64,000 nucleotides of DNA from Vibrio ulleungensis (GTDB lineage: Bacteria > Pseudomonadota > Gammaproteobacteria > Enterobacterales > Vibrionaceae), in NCBI RefSeq assembly GCF_016900875.1, contig NZ_JAFEUM010000001.1:275241-339240 (forward strand), read 5' to 3'. A model generated the notes under the pieces. The model had not been told where the DNA came from. It saw only the letters and a list, made by a program, of their open reading frames with translations, and ran no database searches. This document shows, in pieces, positions 7,631 through 15,813 of the stretch. The translations under genes and the position numbers were made by a program. The stretch's first letter is position 1. Each line of letters starts with the position of its first letter.

Positions 7631-7933
7631 ATGTTTACGGTAATTTTTAGGGCGAAAGCTGGCGCTCAAGATAGTCACTATGATGACATGGTGCAGTGTT
7701 TAAGAGCACTGGCGTTCGAAAAATATGGATGTCTCGACTTTATAACCACTACCCACAAGGGTGAAGAAATTGCGATTTCTTACTGGCAAAGTGAGCAAGA
7801 CATAGCCGCGTGGCGTAAGGATGGACAGCATCAGTTGGCCCAGCAATTGGGACAGGATAAGTGGTATCTTTCGTATCGTGTGGAAGTGTTTGAGTTAAAA
7901 CGCCAATATCAATTTGATGCTGAACAAGTCTGA
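7631..7933 (+). CDS. Antibiotic biosynthesis monooxygenase (ABM) domain protein
   Basis: A 100-residue single ABM domain with the dimeric ferredoxin-like pattern: FTVIFRAKAG, then EKYGCLDFITTTHKGEEIAI and the SYWQSEQDIAAWRKDGQH segment. Members include cofactor-free quinol oxygenases, heme-degrading enzymes and many uncharacterised stress proteins. The start is ATG 7631, two bases after the GFA stop; the longer frame from 7562 lies inside the GFA gene. Confidence 0.82.
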   Translation: MFTVIFRAKAGAQDSHYDDMVQCLRALAFEKYGCLDFITTTHKGEEIAISYWQSEQDIAAWRKDGQHQLAQQLGQDKWYLSYRVEVFELKRQYQFDAEQV

Positions 7934-7964
7934 TTGTTAGTCATTTACCCACCAAGGAAATAGC

Positions 7965-8531
7965 ATGTCGTTTTACCATGATGCAAAAAATGTGGCTGAC
8001 TATATCGCTTCATGTACCGAGTACGATGGTGTGTCGTTAGAGCGGATCATCCAAGTCTCGATCCCCATGCAAGGTTCGCTTCTTGAACTTGGCGCTGGCC
8101 CAGGCAATGACATCCCATTTCTTAACAAACACTTTGATTATACTGGCTCGGATTGTTCAGAGCCGTTTTTGGTGCATTTGCGTCGCCATTATCCTGCTCA
8201 TCATTTTGTTTATTTGGACGCGACATCTTTGCCAGACGCCCCAAAATTTGATGTGATCTACAGCAATAAAGTACTGCACCACTTAGACATCGATGAGCTA
8301 AAACAGTCATTAGAACAGCAGCGCGAAAAATTGAACCCTAAAGGTTGGTTAGTACACACTTTTTGGGCCGGTGAAGGGTTTGAAGTCTTCCATGAGTTGC
8401 ACTTTCAGTATTACAAGCAGTCGCAACTACAAGAACTGTTTGAGCGTGACTTTAGGGTTGTTAATATCCAATCCTATGGCGAATTTGCCAAAAAAGATTC
8501 ATTAGTGGTAATTGCCCAGGCAAAGCCTTAG
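7965..8531 (+). CDS. Class I SAM-dependent methyltransferase
   Basis: A 188-residue methyltransferase with motif I LLELGAGPGND (about 39-49), DYTGSDCSEPFL for the ribose-binding acidic region and FDVIYSNKVLHHLD for motif IV. It is unrelated in detail to the methyltransferase at 5703. Substrate is unknown. It is the last plus-strand gene before a hairpin shared with the convergent HD-GYP gene. Confidence 0.85.
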   Translation: MSFYHDAKNVADYIASCTEYDGVSLERIIQVSIPMQGSLLELGAGPGNDIPFLNKHFDYTGSDCSEPFLVHLRRHYPAHHFVYLDATSLPDAPKFDVIYSNKVLHHLDIDELKQSLEQQREKLNPKGWLVHTFWAGEGFEVFHELHFQYYKQSQLQELFERDFRVVNIQSYGEFAKKDSLVVIAQAKP

Positions 8532-8535
8532 ATAA

Positions 8536-8575
8536 AATAAAGGCCACGTAAAGTTGGCCATTATTTATTTTAAAA
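8536..8575. terminator. Bidirectional terminator between convergent genes
   Basis: AGGCCA (8541-8546) and TGGCCATT (8555-8562) form a stem with A-rich sequence on the left and T-rich sequence on the right, so it can end transcripts from both the methyltransferase and the HD-GYP gene. Confidence 0.6.
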
Positions 8576-8626
8576 CGCTTAGATGTTAACTCGGGGAATA
8601 GTTAGACTGTGTAGCAGTAGGGCCCA

Positions 8627-9826
8627 CTAATCGTAAAAAGGCGCTACATCGAAGTTAAGCGTATTGGGTGAAATCGCTTTGCTGATAGTTACAGAGCTAT
8701 TTTTAAGGTTAATAAGCGACACGTCGATAAAACGTTTGTACTTATTCGAGTAAATGCACTTTATCTCAGGCTTAAGCGGTTGGTTGTCGTTTCCTGTCCA
8801 TACAATGCCTACACGACCATCACTGAGCTCGACCAGCGAACCTACCGGGTAGATACCTATGCAGTTGATAAACTTGTACACCAAATCAGCGTCTAAGTGA
8901 TTTGGGGTTAGTTTTAGCAATATCTTAAAGGCCTCAGAAGACGACATGCCTTGCTTATAAACTCGATCCGCTGTCAGTGCATCGTAGATGTCAACGATAC
9001 TGCTCATACGGCCATAGATTGGCATTTGGTCGGCCGTTAACCCTAGTGGGTAGCCACTGCCATCAAGCTTTTCGTGGTGCATTAGACACACATTGCGGCT
9101 AATCTCGTCCAAGTTATCCATGGTTTTAAGTTGCTGCTGCGCGTACACCTGATGCAGCTTAATATGCTCAAACTCTTCGGGGGTTAATTTGCCAGGTTTA
9201 AGCAGCACGTCGTCTCTAATTTGGGTTTTGCCAATGTCATGGATGAGACCACCAATGGATAGGGCCTTAAGCTCTTCACGTTCAAATCCTAAGCTGCGGC
9301 CAAAGGTGACAAGAAGCAGTGCAACATTGATAGAGTGCTCTAATAAATAGCTGTCTTTTTGACGCAGTGCGGCCATACATTTGATGGCATCTGGCGCGTA
9401 CAGAACAGAATCTATCATTTCATCAGAAAGGTCGGCGACCAAACCAATATCCATCTCTTGGTTGGCTTTGGTTTGGATAAGCAGTTTATTAACGAGACCT
9501 TTCGCTTCTATAATTAAGCTCTTGGCTCGCTTTTGGCTGATTTCTCGGCTGACTTTCTTTTTCGGGGTTTTACTGGCTTCTTCAACTGGCGCAGGTTTAA
9601 CTGGAGGAACATACTCCACAACTTTAACGCCTTTGGCGGATCGACTCGCATCAACCCACACAAACTGCACTTTGCTAGCACGCAGTTTTTGGATCGCTTT
9701 GTCGGAAGATACTCGGCCCGGAGACGCTAGATCGATACGTTTGCCTTGCTCAATGGCAGAGACAAACATACCAGGAACTAGTCGGTCTATTTCTACCATG
9801 ACCAAGTTAGAATCTTGTTGTGCCAT
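8627..9826 (-). CDS. HD-GYP domain cyclic-di-GMP phosphodiesterase with N-terminal DUF3391
   Basis: A 399-residue cytoplasmic protein. Residues 1-130 form the DUF3391 domain (LVPGMFVSAIEQGK start). Residues about 145-330 form the HD-GYP domain with His-Asp at 196-197 in GGLIHDIGK, the HHEKLDGSGYP motif at 250-260 and DIYDALTADRVYK. Such enzymes hydrolyse c-di-GMP to GMP, lowering levels and usually favouring motility over biofilm. No membrane segments or receiver domain are visible. It is monocistronic, in convergent arrangement with the preceding methyltransferase. Confidence 0.93.
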   Translation of the reverse strand: MAQQDSNLVMVEIDRLVPGMFVSAIEQGKRIDLASPGRVSSDKAIQKLRASKVQFVWVDASRSAKGVKVVEYVPPVKPAPVEEASKTPKKKVSREISQKRAKSLIIEAKGLVNKLLIQTKANQEMDIGLVADLSDEMIDSVLYAPDAIKCMAALRQKDSYLLEHSINVALLLVTFGRSLGFEREELKALSIGGLIHDIGKTQIRDDVLLKPGKLTPEEFEHIKLHQVYAQQQLKTMDNLDEISRNVCLMHHEKLDGSGYPLGLTADQMPIYGRMSSIVDIYDALTADRVYKQGMSSSEAFKILLKLTPNHLDADLVYKFINCIGIYPVGSLVELSDGRVGIVWTGNDNQPLKPEIKCIYSNKYKRFIDVSLINLKNSSVTISKAISPNTLNFDVAPFYD

Positions 9827-9982
9827 TACTCAACATTTTTACAGAATATTTGCCCGTATAGTAACCTGTTCTATCGTTAATAGAAACGATCTGTTACAGA
9901 TATACTACTTAATGATTAACCCAAAATAACGGCTTCGAGAGATAGCTATCACTTTGCGCACGCAACACTTATCTCATTGACG

Positions 9983-10789
9983 CTAAAACGCAATTTGATT
10001 ACTAACTTGTGTGTAATTGCCAATGCTTACGTCAACCACGTCACCATCTGAGAGCGCCTTTGTACGCCCTGGTGTACCCATAAAAATCAAGTCTCCTGGC
10101 TTAAGCGTGTAGTATTGACTGAGATAGCTAACAACTTTAGCTGCACTGTGGATCATGTTCTTAGTACTTTCTTGCTGAACGGTTTTGCCATTGAGCTTAG
10201 TGGTTATGACGACGTCTGTATGGTCGATATCTGTAATGATCTCGGGGCTGATAGGTCCAAACCCATCTGACGCTTTGGCTCGTACCCATTGTAGGTCACT
10301 GCCTTGCCAATTTCGCTCGGTCAAATCGTTGCCCGCGGTGACGCCAAAGATGGCAGCACTGGCTTCAGATTCATTTGCTTCCGTCAATGTCTTACCGATT
10401 ACCAGCACCAACTCCCCTTCGAAGTGAACGTTTGTCGCATCTGATGGCATTAAAAGTTTTTCTCCCGACACAGCAAGTGACGAGGGAAGTTTCAAAAAAA
10501 TCGGTGGGGGCGCGCTAGAGCGTGAGGCCAAATGACTAGCGAAATTCATTCCAACGGCGAACACTTTTTCAGGCTGAGTAGGTAAGAGCAATTCAACGTC
10601 ATCAATTGGTAGGCTGTTTGTGCTTACTTCGAAGGAACTGAAAATATCGCCCGAAATAGGGTAGAGGGCATCACCACGACGCTCAGCGTATTGAATGTCG
10701 TCACCGGCTTGGTAACGCACGTAAGTTGCAGCATGACTTAATTGTGTAAACCACAGGCAAGCAGTGCCAACGAGAAGTATCCATTTCAT
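9983..10789 (-). CDS. FAH-family hydrolase with a signal peptide (exported)
   Basis: A 268-residue FAH-superfamily protein whose first 20 residues (MKWILLVGTACLWFTQLSHA) look like a cleavable Sec signal. The remainder has the full catalytic domain: VGMNFASHLASR, metal-binding HFEGELVLVIG, SDLQWVRAKASDGFGP and IFMGTPGRTKAL. FAH enzymes are normally cytoplasmic, so periplasmic location is unusual. AGGAGATAAC precedes the ATG. It lies downstream of tctA but a strong terminator separates them; it may process an organic acid before uptake by the Tct system, which is inference. Confidence 0.8.
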   Translation of the reverse strand: MKWILLVGTACLWFTQLSHAATYVRYQAGDDIQYAERRGDALYPISGDIFSSFEVSTNSLPIDDVELLLPTQPEKVFAVGMNFASHLASRSSAPPPIFLKLPSSLAVSGEKLLMPSDATNVHFEGELVLVIGKTLTEANESEASAAIFGVTAGNDLTERNWQGSDLQWVRAKASDGFGPISPEIITDIDHTDVVITTKLNGKTVQQESTKNMIHSAAKVVSYLSQYYTLKPGDLIFMGTPGRTKALSDGDVVDVSIGNYTQVSNQIAF

Positions 10790-10856
10790 TGTTATCTCCT
10801 TTATATGAGTTAGTTATAGTCCAAAGCCACCTTAATGGATCACATTTTTAGATAGA

Positions 10857-10888
10857 AATAAAAACGCCCACTGTCATGACAGTGGGCG
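10857..10888 (-). terminator. Rho-independent terminator of the tct operon
   Basis: A perfect 10-bp stem, CGCCCACTGT (10865-10874) with ACAGTGGGCG (10879-10888), loop CATG. On the minus strand it is followed by TTTTTATTT. It lies 23 bp past the tctA stop. Confidence 0.88.
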
Positions 10889-10911
10889 AAGTAGGGGTCG
10901 CGATGAGTACG

Positions 10912-12402
10912 TTATTGCTCTTGCGGGACTTGAGCTTTCTTTTTCATTTTGTATGTAGAGTATACAGAGAAAACAGACAGCAAAATAAAGCCTAGTGCAA
11001 TAGGACGGTCGTATAAGAATGACCATGAGTTATCGTACATCAGCAACGCTTTACGTAAGTTTGTCTCAGCCATTGGGCCCAAGATTATCGCTAACAATAT
11101 TGGCGATGATGGGATCTCGAGTTTGCCCAATAGGTAACCCAGAATACCAAAGCTGATTGCAATACCTACATCAAACATCGAGTTGTTGATGGCGTATGCG
11201 CCAACGACAGACAAGAAAATGATGATAGGAATCATGAGCAGCTTAGGCACCTCAATGATTCGACAGAAGAATCGAATACCGAGAAGACCGACAAGAAGCA
11301 TTACCACATTGGCAACCAGCATTGAGCTGAATACACCGTAAACCACGTCAGGGTTTTGAGCGAACAGAAGCGGACCAGGGGTCAAACCTTGTACGATCAA
11401 TGCACCAAGCAATACAGCGGCTACCGCGTCACCAGGTACGCCTAAGGTTAGTAGCGGTACTAATGAACCGCCCGTTACACCGTTGTTACCCGCTTCGGCT
11501 GCTGCAAGGCCACGCACAGATCCTTTACCGAATTCGTTCGGGTTTTTAGAGACACGCTTGGCTTCGTTGTAGCAGACAAAGGCCGAAATATCGGCGCCAG
11601 CACCAGGAACAGAACCAATCGATGTGCCTAACAAACCACTTTTAACCGCGGTCGGCATCATGTCTTTAAGGTCTTGTTTGCTCATCAGTTTGTGATCAAA
11701 CTTAGGTACTTCAGCTTGTTTCTCTTTGATGATCTTTTCGATCTGGTTAATTGCTTCCGACAACGCGAACAGGCCGATAAGTACAGGAATGACGTTTACG
11801 CCACTGTATAGATCCATGACACCAAAAGTGAAGCGAGGCACACTGCTGATTGGGTCTAAGCCGATGGTAGAAACCAATAGACCAATAGTACCGGCAAGTA
11901 GACCCTTTAATATATTTTGCGATGATACACTGGCAATTATGGTTAAGCCAAATAGCGCGAGTGCAAAATATTCTGGAGCATTGAATCGCAAGGCGAAGTT
12001 CGCCAACAGCGGAGAAATAGCAATCAGCACTATGGTACTGATCAAACCGCCAACAAACGACGCAACCGCGGAAATACTAAGCGCACGTGCTGCTTGGCCT
12101 TTCGCTGCCAAAGTATGCCCATCGAGAACGGTCGCGGCTGACGCTGGGGTACCCGGCGTTTTAAGCAAGATAGCAGCGATCGAGCCCCCGTAGATACCAC
12201 CGATGTAAACACCAATCAGCATTACTAGAGCGGCTGTTGATTCCATGCCAAAGGTAAATGGCAGCAAAATCGCCACACCCATCGTCGCGGTTAATCCAGG
12301 CAGAGCACCGAGGACGATACCGCCGACAACACCAAAGATTAAGATAGGTAAAATTTCAGGACTAAAGGCAGTAAAGAGGCCATTAATAAGATGTTCTAAC
12401 AT
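10912..12402 (-). CDS. tctA: Tripartite tricarboxylate transporter, large permease TctA
   Basis: A 496-residue inner-membrane protein with about eleven to twelve hydrophobic segments, the TctA family length. The start LLPILIFGVVGGIVLGALPGLTA-type segment with GALPGLTATMG and the repeated SVPGAGADISAF loop are the conserved Gly-Pro motifs thought to line the substrate path. It forms the transporter with TctB and receives ligand from periplasmic TctC. The start has AAGGAGGCGCT upstream and lies 9 bp past the tctB stop. Confidence 0.93.
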   Translation of the reverse strand: MLEHLINGLFTAFSPEILPILIFGVVGGIVLGALPGLTATMGVAILLPFTFGMESTAALVMLIGVYIGGIYGGSIAAILLKTPGTPASAATVLDGHTLAAKGQAARALSISAVASFVGGLISTIVLIAISPLLANFALRFNAPEYFALALFGLTIIASVSSQNILKGLLAGTIGLLVSTIGLDPISSVPRFTFGVMDLYSGVNVIPVLIGLFALSEAINQIEKIIKEKQAEVPKFDHKLMSKQDLKDMMPTAVKSGLLGTSIGSVPGAGADISAFVCYNEAKRVSKNPNEFGKGSVRGLAAAEAGNNGVTGGSLVPLLTLGVPGDAVAAVLLGALIVQGLTPGPLLFAQNPDVVYGVFSSMLVANVVMLLVGLLGIRFFCRIIEVPKLLMIPIIIFLSVVGAYAINNSMFDVGIAISFGILGYLLGKLEIPSSPILLAIILGPMAETNLRKALLMYDNSWSFLYDRPIALGFILLSVFSVYSTYKMKKKAQVPQEQ

Positions 12403-12411
12403 AGCGCCTCC

Positions 12412-12855
12412 TTAATAGAATCGGCCTTCAGGAAGTGCAATATAGAACACTTCGCCGAATAGATAGTAAACACAGCCAACAAATACCCATGCCACAATGT
12501 AGTAGAGAGGTTTTTTGACTTTGAAAAATAGTAAATACACTGTAAAAGCAACCAAGCTCGCAAACAGATAGCCAATTTGAGAGATGAGCAGTGCGTAACC
12601 AATAATGAAACCAACAGCGTAGGTGGCCATTTTGCTGACTAGAGGGTCCAGCTGCTCAGGAGACTTCTTAAGTTTGTGTTGAATGATAAGAGCAATACAG
12701 AGAAGGATTTGGCCGATGGCGATCACCGTTGGAAAAAACTTAGCGTCGACACTGGCATCTTGAAAACGTGGCTCAGCAAACTGGCCAATAACAAATAGGA
12801 TGATTGCACTTAATACAATCACAATAGATGGGAAGACAATATTTCTATTGTTCAT
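12412..12855 (-). CDS. tctB: Tripartite tricarboxylate transporter, small permease TctB
   Basis: A 147-residue protein with four hydrophobic segments, matching the TctB family in size and in its position between tctC and tctA. The residues MNNRNIVFPSIVIVLSAI begin the first membrane helix. The start is placed at 12855 because GTGGGGTAAG precedes it; a longer frame to 12888 would enter the intergenic hairpin. TctB proteins are poorly conserved and are recognised mostly by context, which is clear here. Confidence 0.88.
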   Translation of the reverse strand: MNNRNIVFPSIVIVLSAIILFVIGQFAEPRFQDASVDAKFFPTVIAIGQILLCIALIIQHKLKKSPEQLDPLVSKMATYAVGFIIGYALLISQIGYLFASLVAFTVYLLFFKVKKPLYYIVAWVFVGCVYYLFGEVFYIALPEGRFY

Positions 12856-12867
12856 AGTACTTACCCC

Positions 12868-12901
12868 ACAAAAAAGTTGGAGCACCAAAGGGGTGCTCCA
12901 A
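12868..12901 (-). terminator. Attenuating hairpin between tctC and tctB
   Basis: Ten-bp arms TTGGAGCACC (12877-12886) and GGTGCTCCAA (12892-12901) followed on the minus strand by CTTTTTTG. Such leaky terminators after a binding-protein gene let it be made in excess over the permease; tctC is the upstream gene here. Confidence 0.75.
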
Positions 12902-12914
12902 AATTGTGTATTTC

Positions 12915-13841
12915 TTAGTTAATTAGAGCGCCAAGTGATTTAGCATCTTGTTCTACAAAAGAAGTAAACTCTTCAGCGTTCATTGGGTGAATAGTCATAG
13001 CTCCTTTAGCCATGAACTCTTTGAACTCTTCAGTTGCCATTGCTTCGTCAAATGCTTTACCAAGGATCTCGATGATTTCATCTGGAGTATCTTTTGGAGC
13101 ACCAATACCACGCCATGTACCTGTCGTTACATCAACGCCTTGCTCTTTAAGAGTAGGTACGTCAGGGATGTAAGAGATACGATCTTCAGACATAACACCT
13201 AATGCTTTTAGCTGGCCAGAACGTAGCTGAGCAATTGCTTCACCAGGAGTAACCATAGTTACGTCAGTGTGCTTACCAAGTACTGCTGGGATTGCTTCTG
13301 AAGCACCGTTGTAAGGGATTGCATTAAGTTTGATGTTTTGATCTTTTTCAAGAGCCATCAAGTAAAAGTTTGGCGCTGCAGTCGATGCGAATTTAACTTT
13401 ACCTTCGCCTTTTTTCGCTTCAGCTATAAGGTCGTTGATGGTGTTGAATGGGCTGTCCGCAGGAACAAGTACAACTGCTGGATCAAGGTTAACAAGACGA
13501 ATCAGTTTAAAGTCGCTTGCGTCGTGTTGCATTAGGCCCATTTGAGGTAGTGATGCGATTTCACGGGTAACAACGGTAAGTGTGTAACCGTCAGCGCGCT
13601 GTTGTGCACCAAAGCTCATGCCTACAGCACCTGCGCCACCAGTACGGTTCATTACCGCAATGTTTTGGCCAAGAATGTCTTTGGCTGAGTTTGCGAGTGT
13701 ACGGCCAACAGCATCAGTACCACCACCGGCACCAAATGGAACGACCAATCGAATGTTTTTCGTAGGGTAGTCTGCAGCAATTGTAGAGGCTGACATCATG
13801 ATGCCAGCTGCAACAAGCAGGGTTTTAAGTAATTTGCTCAT
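12915..13841 (-). CDS. tctC: Tripartite tricarboxylate transporter substrate-binding protein TctC
   Basis: A 308-residue periplasmic binding protein with an N-terminal signal (MSKLLKTLLVAAGIMMSAST, cut near Ala-Ala-Asp). The mature start YPTKNIRLVVPFGAGGGTDAVGR and the NRTGGAGAVG loop are the family's carboxylate-binding features; PTLKEQGVDVTTGTWRGI is also conserved. Ligands of this large (Bug) family range from citrate to aromatic acids and cannot be read from sequence. It is followed by an attenuating hairpin and then tctB and tctA. Confidence 0.93.
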   Translation of the reverse strand: MSKLLKTLLVAAGIMMSASTIAADYPTKNIRLVVPFGAGGGTDAVGRTLANSAKDILGQNIAVMNRTGGAGAVGMSFGAQQRADGYTLTVVTREIASLPQMGLMQHDASDFKLIRLVNLDPAVVLVPADSPFNTINDLIAEAKKGEGKVKFASTAAPNFYLMALEKDQNIKLNAIPYNGASEAIPAVLGKHTDVTMVTPGEAIAQLRSGQLKALGVMSEDRISYIPDVPTLKEQGVDVTTGTWRGIGAPKDTPDEIIEILGKAFDEAMATEEFKEFMAKGAMTIHPMNAEEFTSFVEQDAKSLGALIN

Positions 13842-13890
13842 AGCTCTGTCCTTGTGTTTACATTTTGTTGTTTTGATTTAAGCGCAATAA

Positions 13891-14367
13891 CTATGCGCCT
13901 TTATAAGTTTGAGTAGGGTTTTGGGTTTTATTGGTTTGGTACTCCGCCATACATAGCTGTTCGAATGCGACTGCAATCCAACCGCTAATTAGCATGTCGT
14001 ACCACTGTTCTACGCCACTACAACCAACAACTACGTCTCCATAGGTAAATGAACCAAAGAAAAGTAGGTCGTCATCTCGTAGTGATGAAGTGTGAAACGT
14101 TTGATTGTTTAGATTTGATGTGTTGCTGCGCCAAGCTTGATGCGCTTTTTTACGTGCGAACTGATCAAATGGGATTGTCCATTCGCTCGGTGAGCCAAGT
14201 GAAGCTTGGTGCAAAATAGCGTCTTCGAAACTGCTTTCCCAAGGTTTGACACGTGGGTCCATGATTACAATATGCAACTCTTTACGATTTGTGCGTTCAA
14301 ACAGGCGCTCAATCGCGGGTGTTACGAGTTGGATTGCATCAGCTGCGATTTCTTGGTGAGTTCTCAT
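13891..14367 (-). CDS. GlcG/HbpS-like (DUF336-type) protein, first gene of the tct cluster
   Basis: A 158-residue soluble protein. The order of an N-terminal helix, a central strand with HIVIMDPRVKPWESSF, then a helix and a terminal GDVVVGCSGVEQWYDMLISG segment resembles the GlcG/HbpS (DUF336) fold, where a Gly-rich strand with G-x-S-G is followed by D and a helix. The resemblance is weak, so the family call is tentative. AAGGACTATAA precedes ATG 14367. The gene is 49 bp upstream of tctC and probably shares its transcript, so a link to organic-acid use is plausible. Confidence 0.45.
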   Translation of the reverse strand: MRTHQEIAADAIQLVTPAIERLFERTNRKELHIVIMDPRVKPWESSFEDAILHQASLGSPSEWTIPFDQFARKKAHQAWRSNTSNLNNQTFHTSSLRDDDLLFFGSFTYGDVVVGCSGVEQWYDMLISGWIAVAFEQLCMAEYQTNKTQNPTQTYKGA

Positions 14368-14411
14368 TTATAGTCCTTGTGTTAACAAAGGTTAACCGAT
14401 GAACAAATGAT

Positions 14412-14424
14412 ATTGTATGACATG
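14412..14424. promoter_or_regulatory. Candidate operator, same motif as the alginate locus
   Basis: ATTGTATGACATG is identical in its first eleven bases to the ATTGTATGACAAT site before kdgF. It lies 45 bp upstream of the GlcG-like start and could bring the tct operon under the same regulator. Confidence 0.4.
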
Positions 14425-14460
14425 TGAGAATTGTAATGGATGTTCTACTAAATGTTGTGC

Positions 14461-14479
14461 TGATCACTATCGGTGATCA
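14461..14479. promoter_or_regulatory. Inverted repeat TGATCAC-N5-GTGATCA upstream of the tct operon
   Basis: Perfect 7-bp arms (14461-14467 and 14473-14479) in the 572-bp gene-free stretch before the tct cluster, about 95 bp from the first start codon. It has the size of a dimeric regulator operator. The rest of 14480-14939 shows no gene I can support. Confidence 0.45.
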
Positions 14480-14939
14480 AATATGGTGCGTTTGATCCCG
14501 AATTTGTTCGCTTGCCTCACGTTTTGTGTGATGGGGGTTTGATTGTGGTCGGGTGAAAAGCAACCACTATTTGTAGTATTTTATTGCGTACGATGCACCA
14601 AAAACGAGCAGTGTCTATTTGCTGCTCAATTAAGTGAACTTAAACATAAAAGAGTCGTCAAACAATCACCCAATCTAGATGTAAATATTTTAGTAACAAG
14701 AGTGCGAATTTTGACTTTGGTTCAACAATCTATGTGTAAAGCTCGTGTTGTTTGAAATCTGGTATTTGAAATCTGTTGTTTGCAGAATAGAGGTGAAAAT
14801 CAGAAAGCATAGCGTCCCTTTAGCAAATTTATCAGTCAAATAGGGTCTGTTACGCAACATCGCCCATGCTTAGAGTCTTCGTTAGTAAACTGCAATGTAA
14901 GGAAAATGTTGCGCGATTATTGTATCGACAGTCTACTGA

Positions 14940-15698
14940 TTAGCGCGCTAACCATCCGCCATCGACAGCAAGTGTATGGCCATTTACGTAATTGGCGGCG
15001 TCAGAGGCTAAGAATATGCACGCACCGGCCATATCTTGTGGTGTGCCCCAACGGCCAGCAGGGATGCGGCCTAGGATTTCTCTATTGCGAGATTCATCTT
15101 GTTGCAGAGCCTCAGTATTGTTCGTCGCCATATAGCCTGGTGCAATGGCATTGGTGCATATACCGTATTTGGCCCATTCGTTGGCCATTAGACGAGTTAA
15201 GCCAAGCACAGCGCTTTTTGACGCTGTATAAGAAGGTACGCGAATCCCTCCTTGGAAAGAAAGCATGGAGGCTATATTGATGATTTTTCCCCCTTCGCCT
15301 TGAGAAATGAACTGTTTGGCAACGGCTTGGGATAAGAAAAATAACGATTTTGAGTTAAGATCCATGACTGCGTCCCAGTCGGCTTCGGTAAAATCCACCG
15401 CGTCATTGCGTCGTATGATCCCTGCATTGTTTACCAGCACATCAACCCGACCAAACTTGTCTAGTGTCGCTTTTAAAATGGAGTCGATCACCTTTGTGTC
15501 ACCAAGGTCTACGCGCACTTCTAGATAAGACTGGCCATTGGACTGAACACGTTCTCTGGTGTCACTTGAATCGCTTCGATTCACACCGACAATGTGGCAG
15601 CCTGCTTGGGCAAGCGCCACCGCCATCCCTTGGCCAAGACCGGTGTTGCAGCCGGTAACGATGGCCACTTTACCGGATAGATCAAATAGTGTGTTCAT
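14940..15698 (-). CDS. kduD: 2-dehydro-3-deoxy-D-gluconate 5-dehydrogenase (KduD-type SDR)
   Basis: A 252-residue short-chain dehydrogenase very close to E. coli KduD along its whole length: VTGCNTGLGQGMA for NAD(P) binding, NNAGIIRR, the Ser144-Tyr157-Lys161 triad in IASMLSFQGGIRVPSYTASK, and the ending LAVDGGWLAR. KduD reduces the 2,5-diketo sugar acid to KDG in pectin breakdown; in alginate loci close SDRs reduce the lyase product DEH to KDG. The partner isomerase gene kduI is absent from the window. A terminator separates it from the lyases upstream. AGGGAGCG precedes the ATG. Confidence 0.9.
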   Translation of the reverse strand: MNTLFDLSGKVAIVTGCNTGLGQGMAVALAQAGCHIVGVNRSDSSDTRERVQSNGQSYLEVRVDLGDTKVIDSILKATLDKFGRVDVLVNNAGIIRRNDAVDFTEADWDAVMDLNSKSLFFLSQAVAKQFISQGEGGKIINIASMLSFQGGIRVPSYTASKSAVLGLTRLMANEWAKYGICTNAIAPGYMATNNTEALQQDESRNREILGRIPAGRWGTPQDMAGACIFLASDAANYVNGHTLAVDGGWLAR

Positions 15699-15754
15699 AG
15701 TAACGCTCCCTAATTAACAAAAATGTACTGCCGCAATCGGCGAGAAATCTTTTA

Positions 15755-15783
15755 GCCAATAAAAAGCCGAGCATTGCTCGGCT
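15755..15783 (-). terminator. Rho-independent terminator of the oligoalginate lyase operon
   Basis: AGCCGAGC (15765-15772) and GCTCGGCT (15776-15783) form a perfect 8-bp stem with a 3-nt loop; the minus strand then reads TTTTTATTGG. It ends transcripts coming from the second lyase gene before kduD. Confidence 0.85.
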
Positions 15784-15813
15784 AATTCATTTGTGGACAT
15801 CTACACCCGAGTA

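Noticed and set aside
1..8531. Chromosomal integron cassette array
   Set aside because: The gene content looks cassette-like, but the gaps between genes are mostly under 60 bp and no VCR/attC-type imperfect palindromes or integrase gene were found.
14543..14755. Plus-strand 70-codon frame upstream of kduD
   Set aside because: TTG start without a good ribosome site and no recognisable motif; the region is better explained as regulatory DNA of the tct operon.
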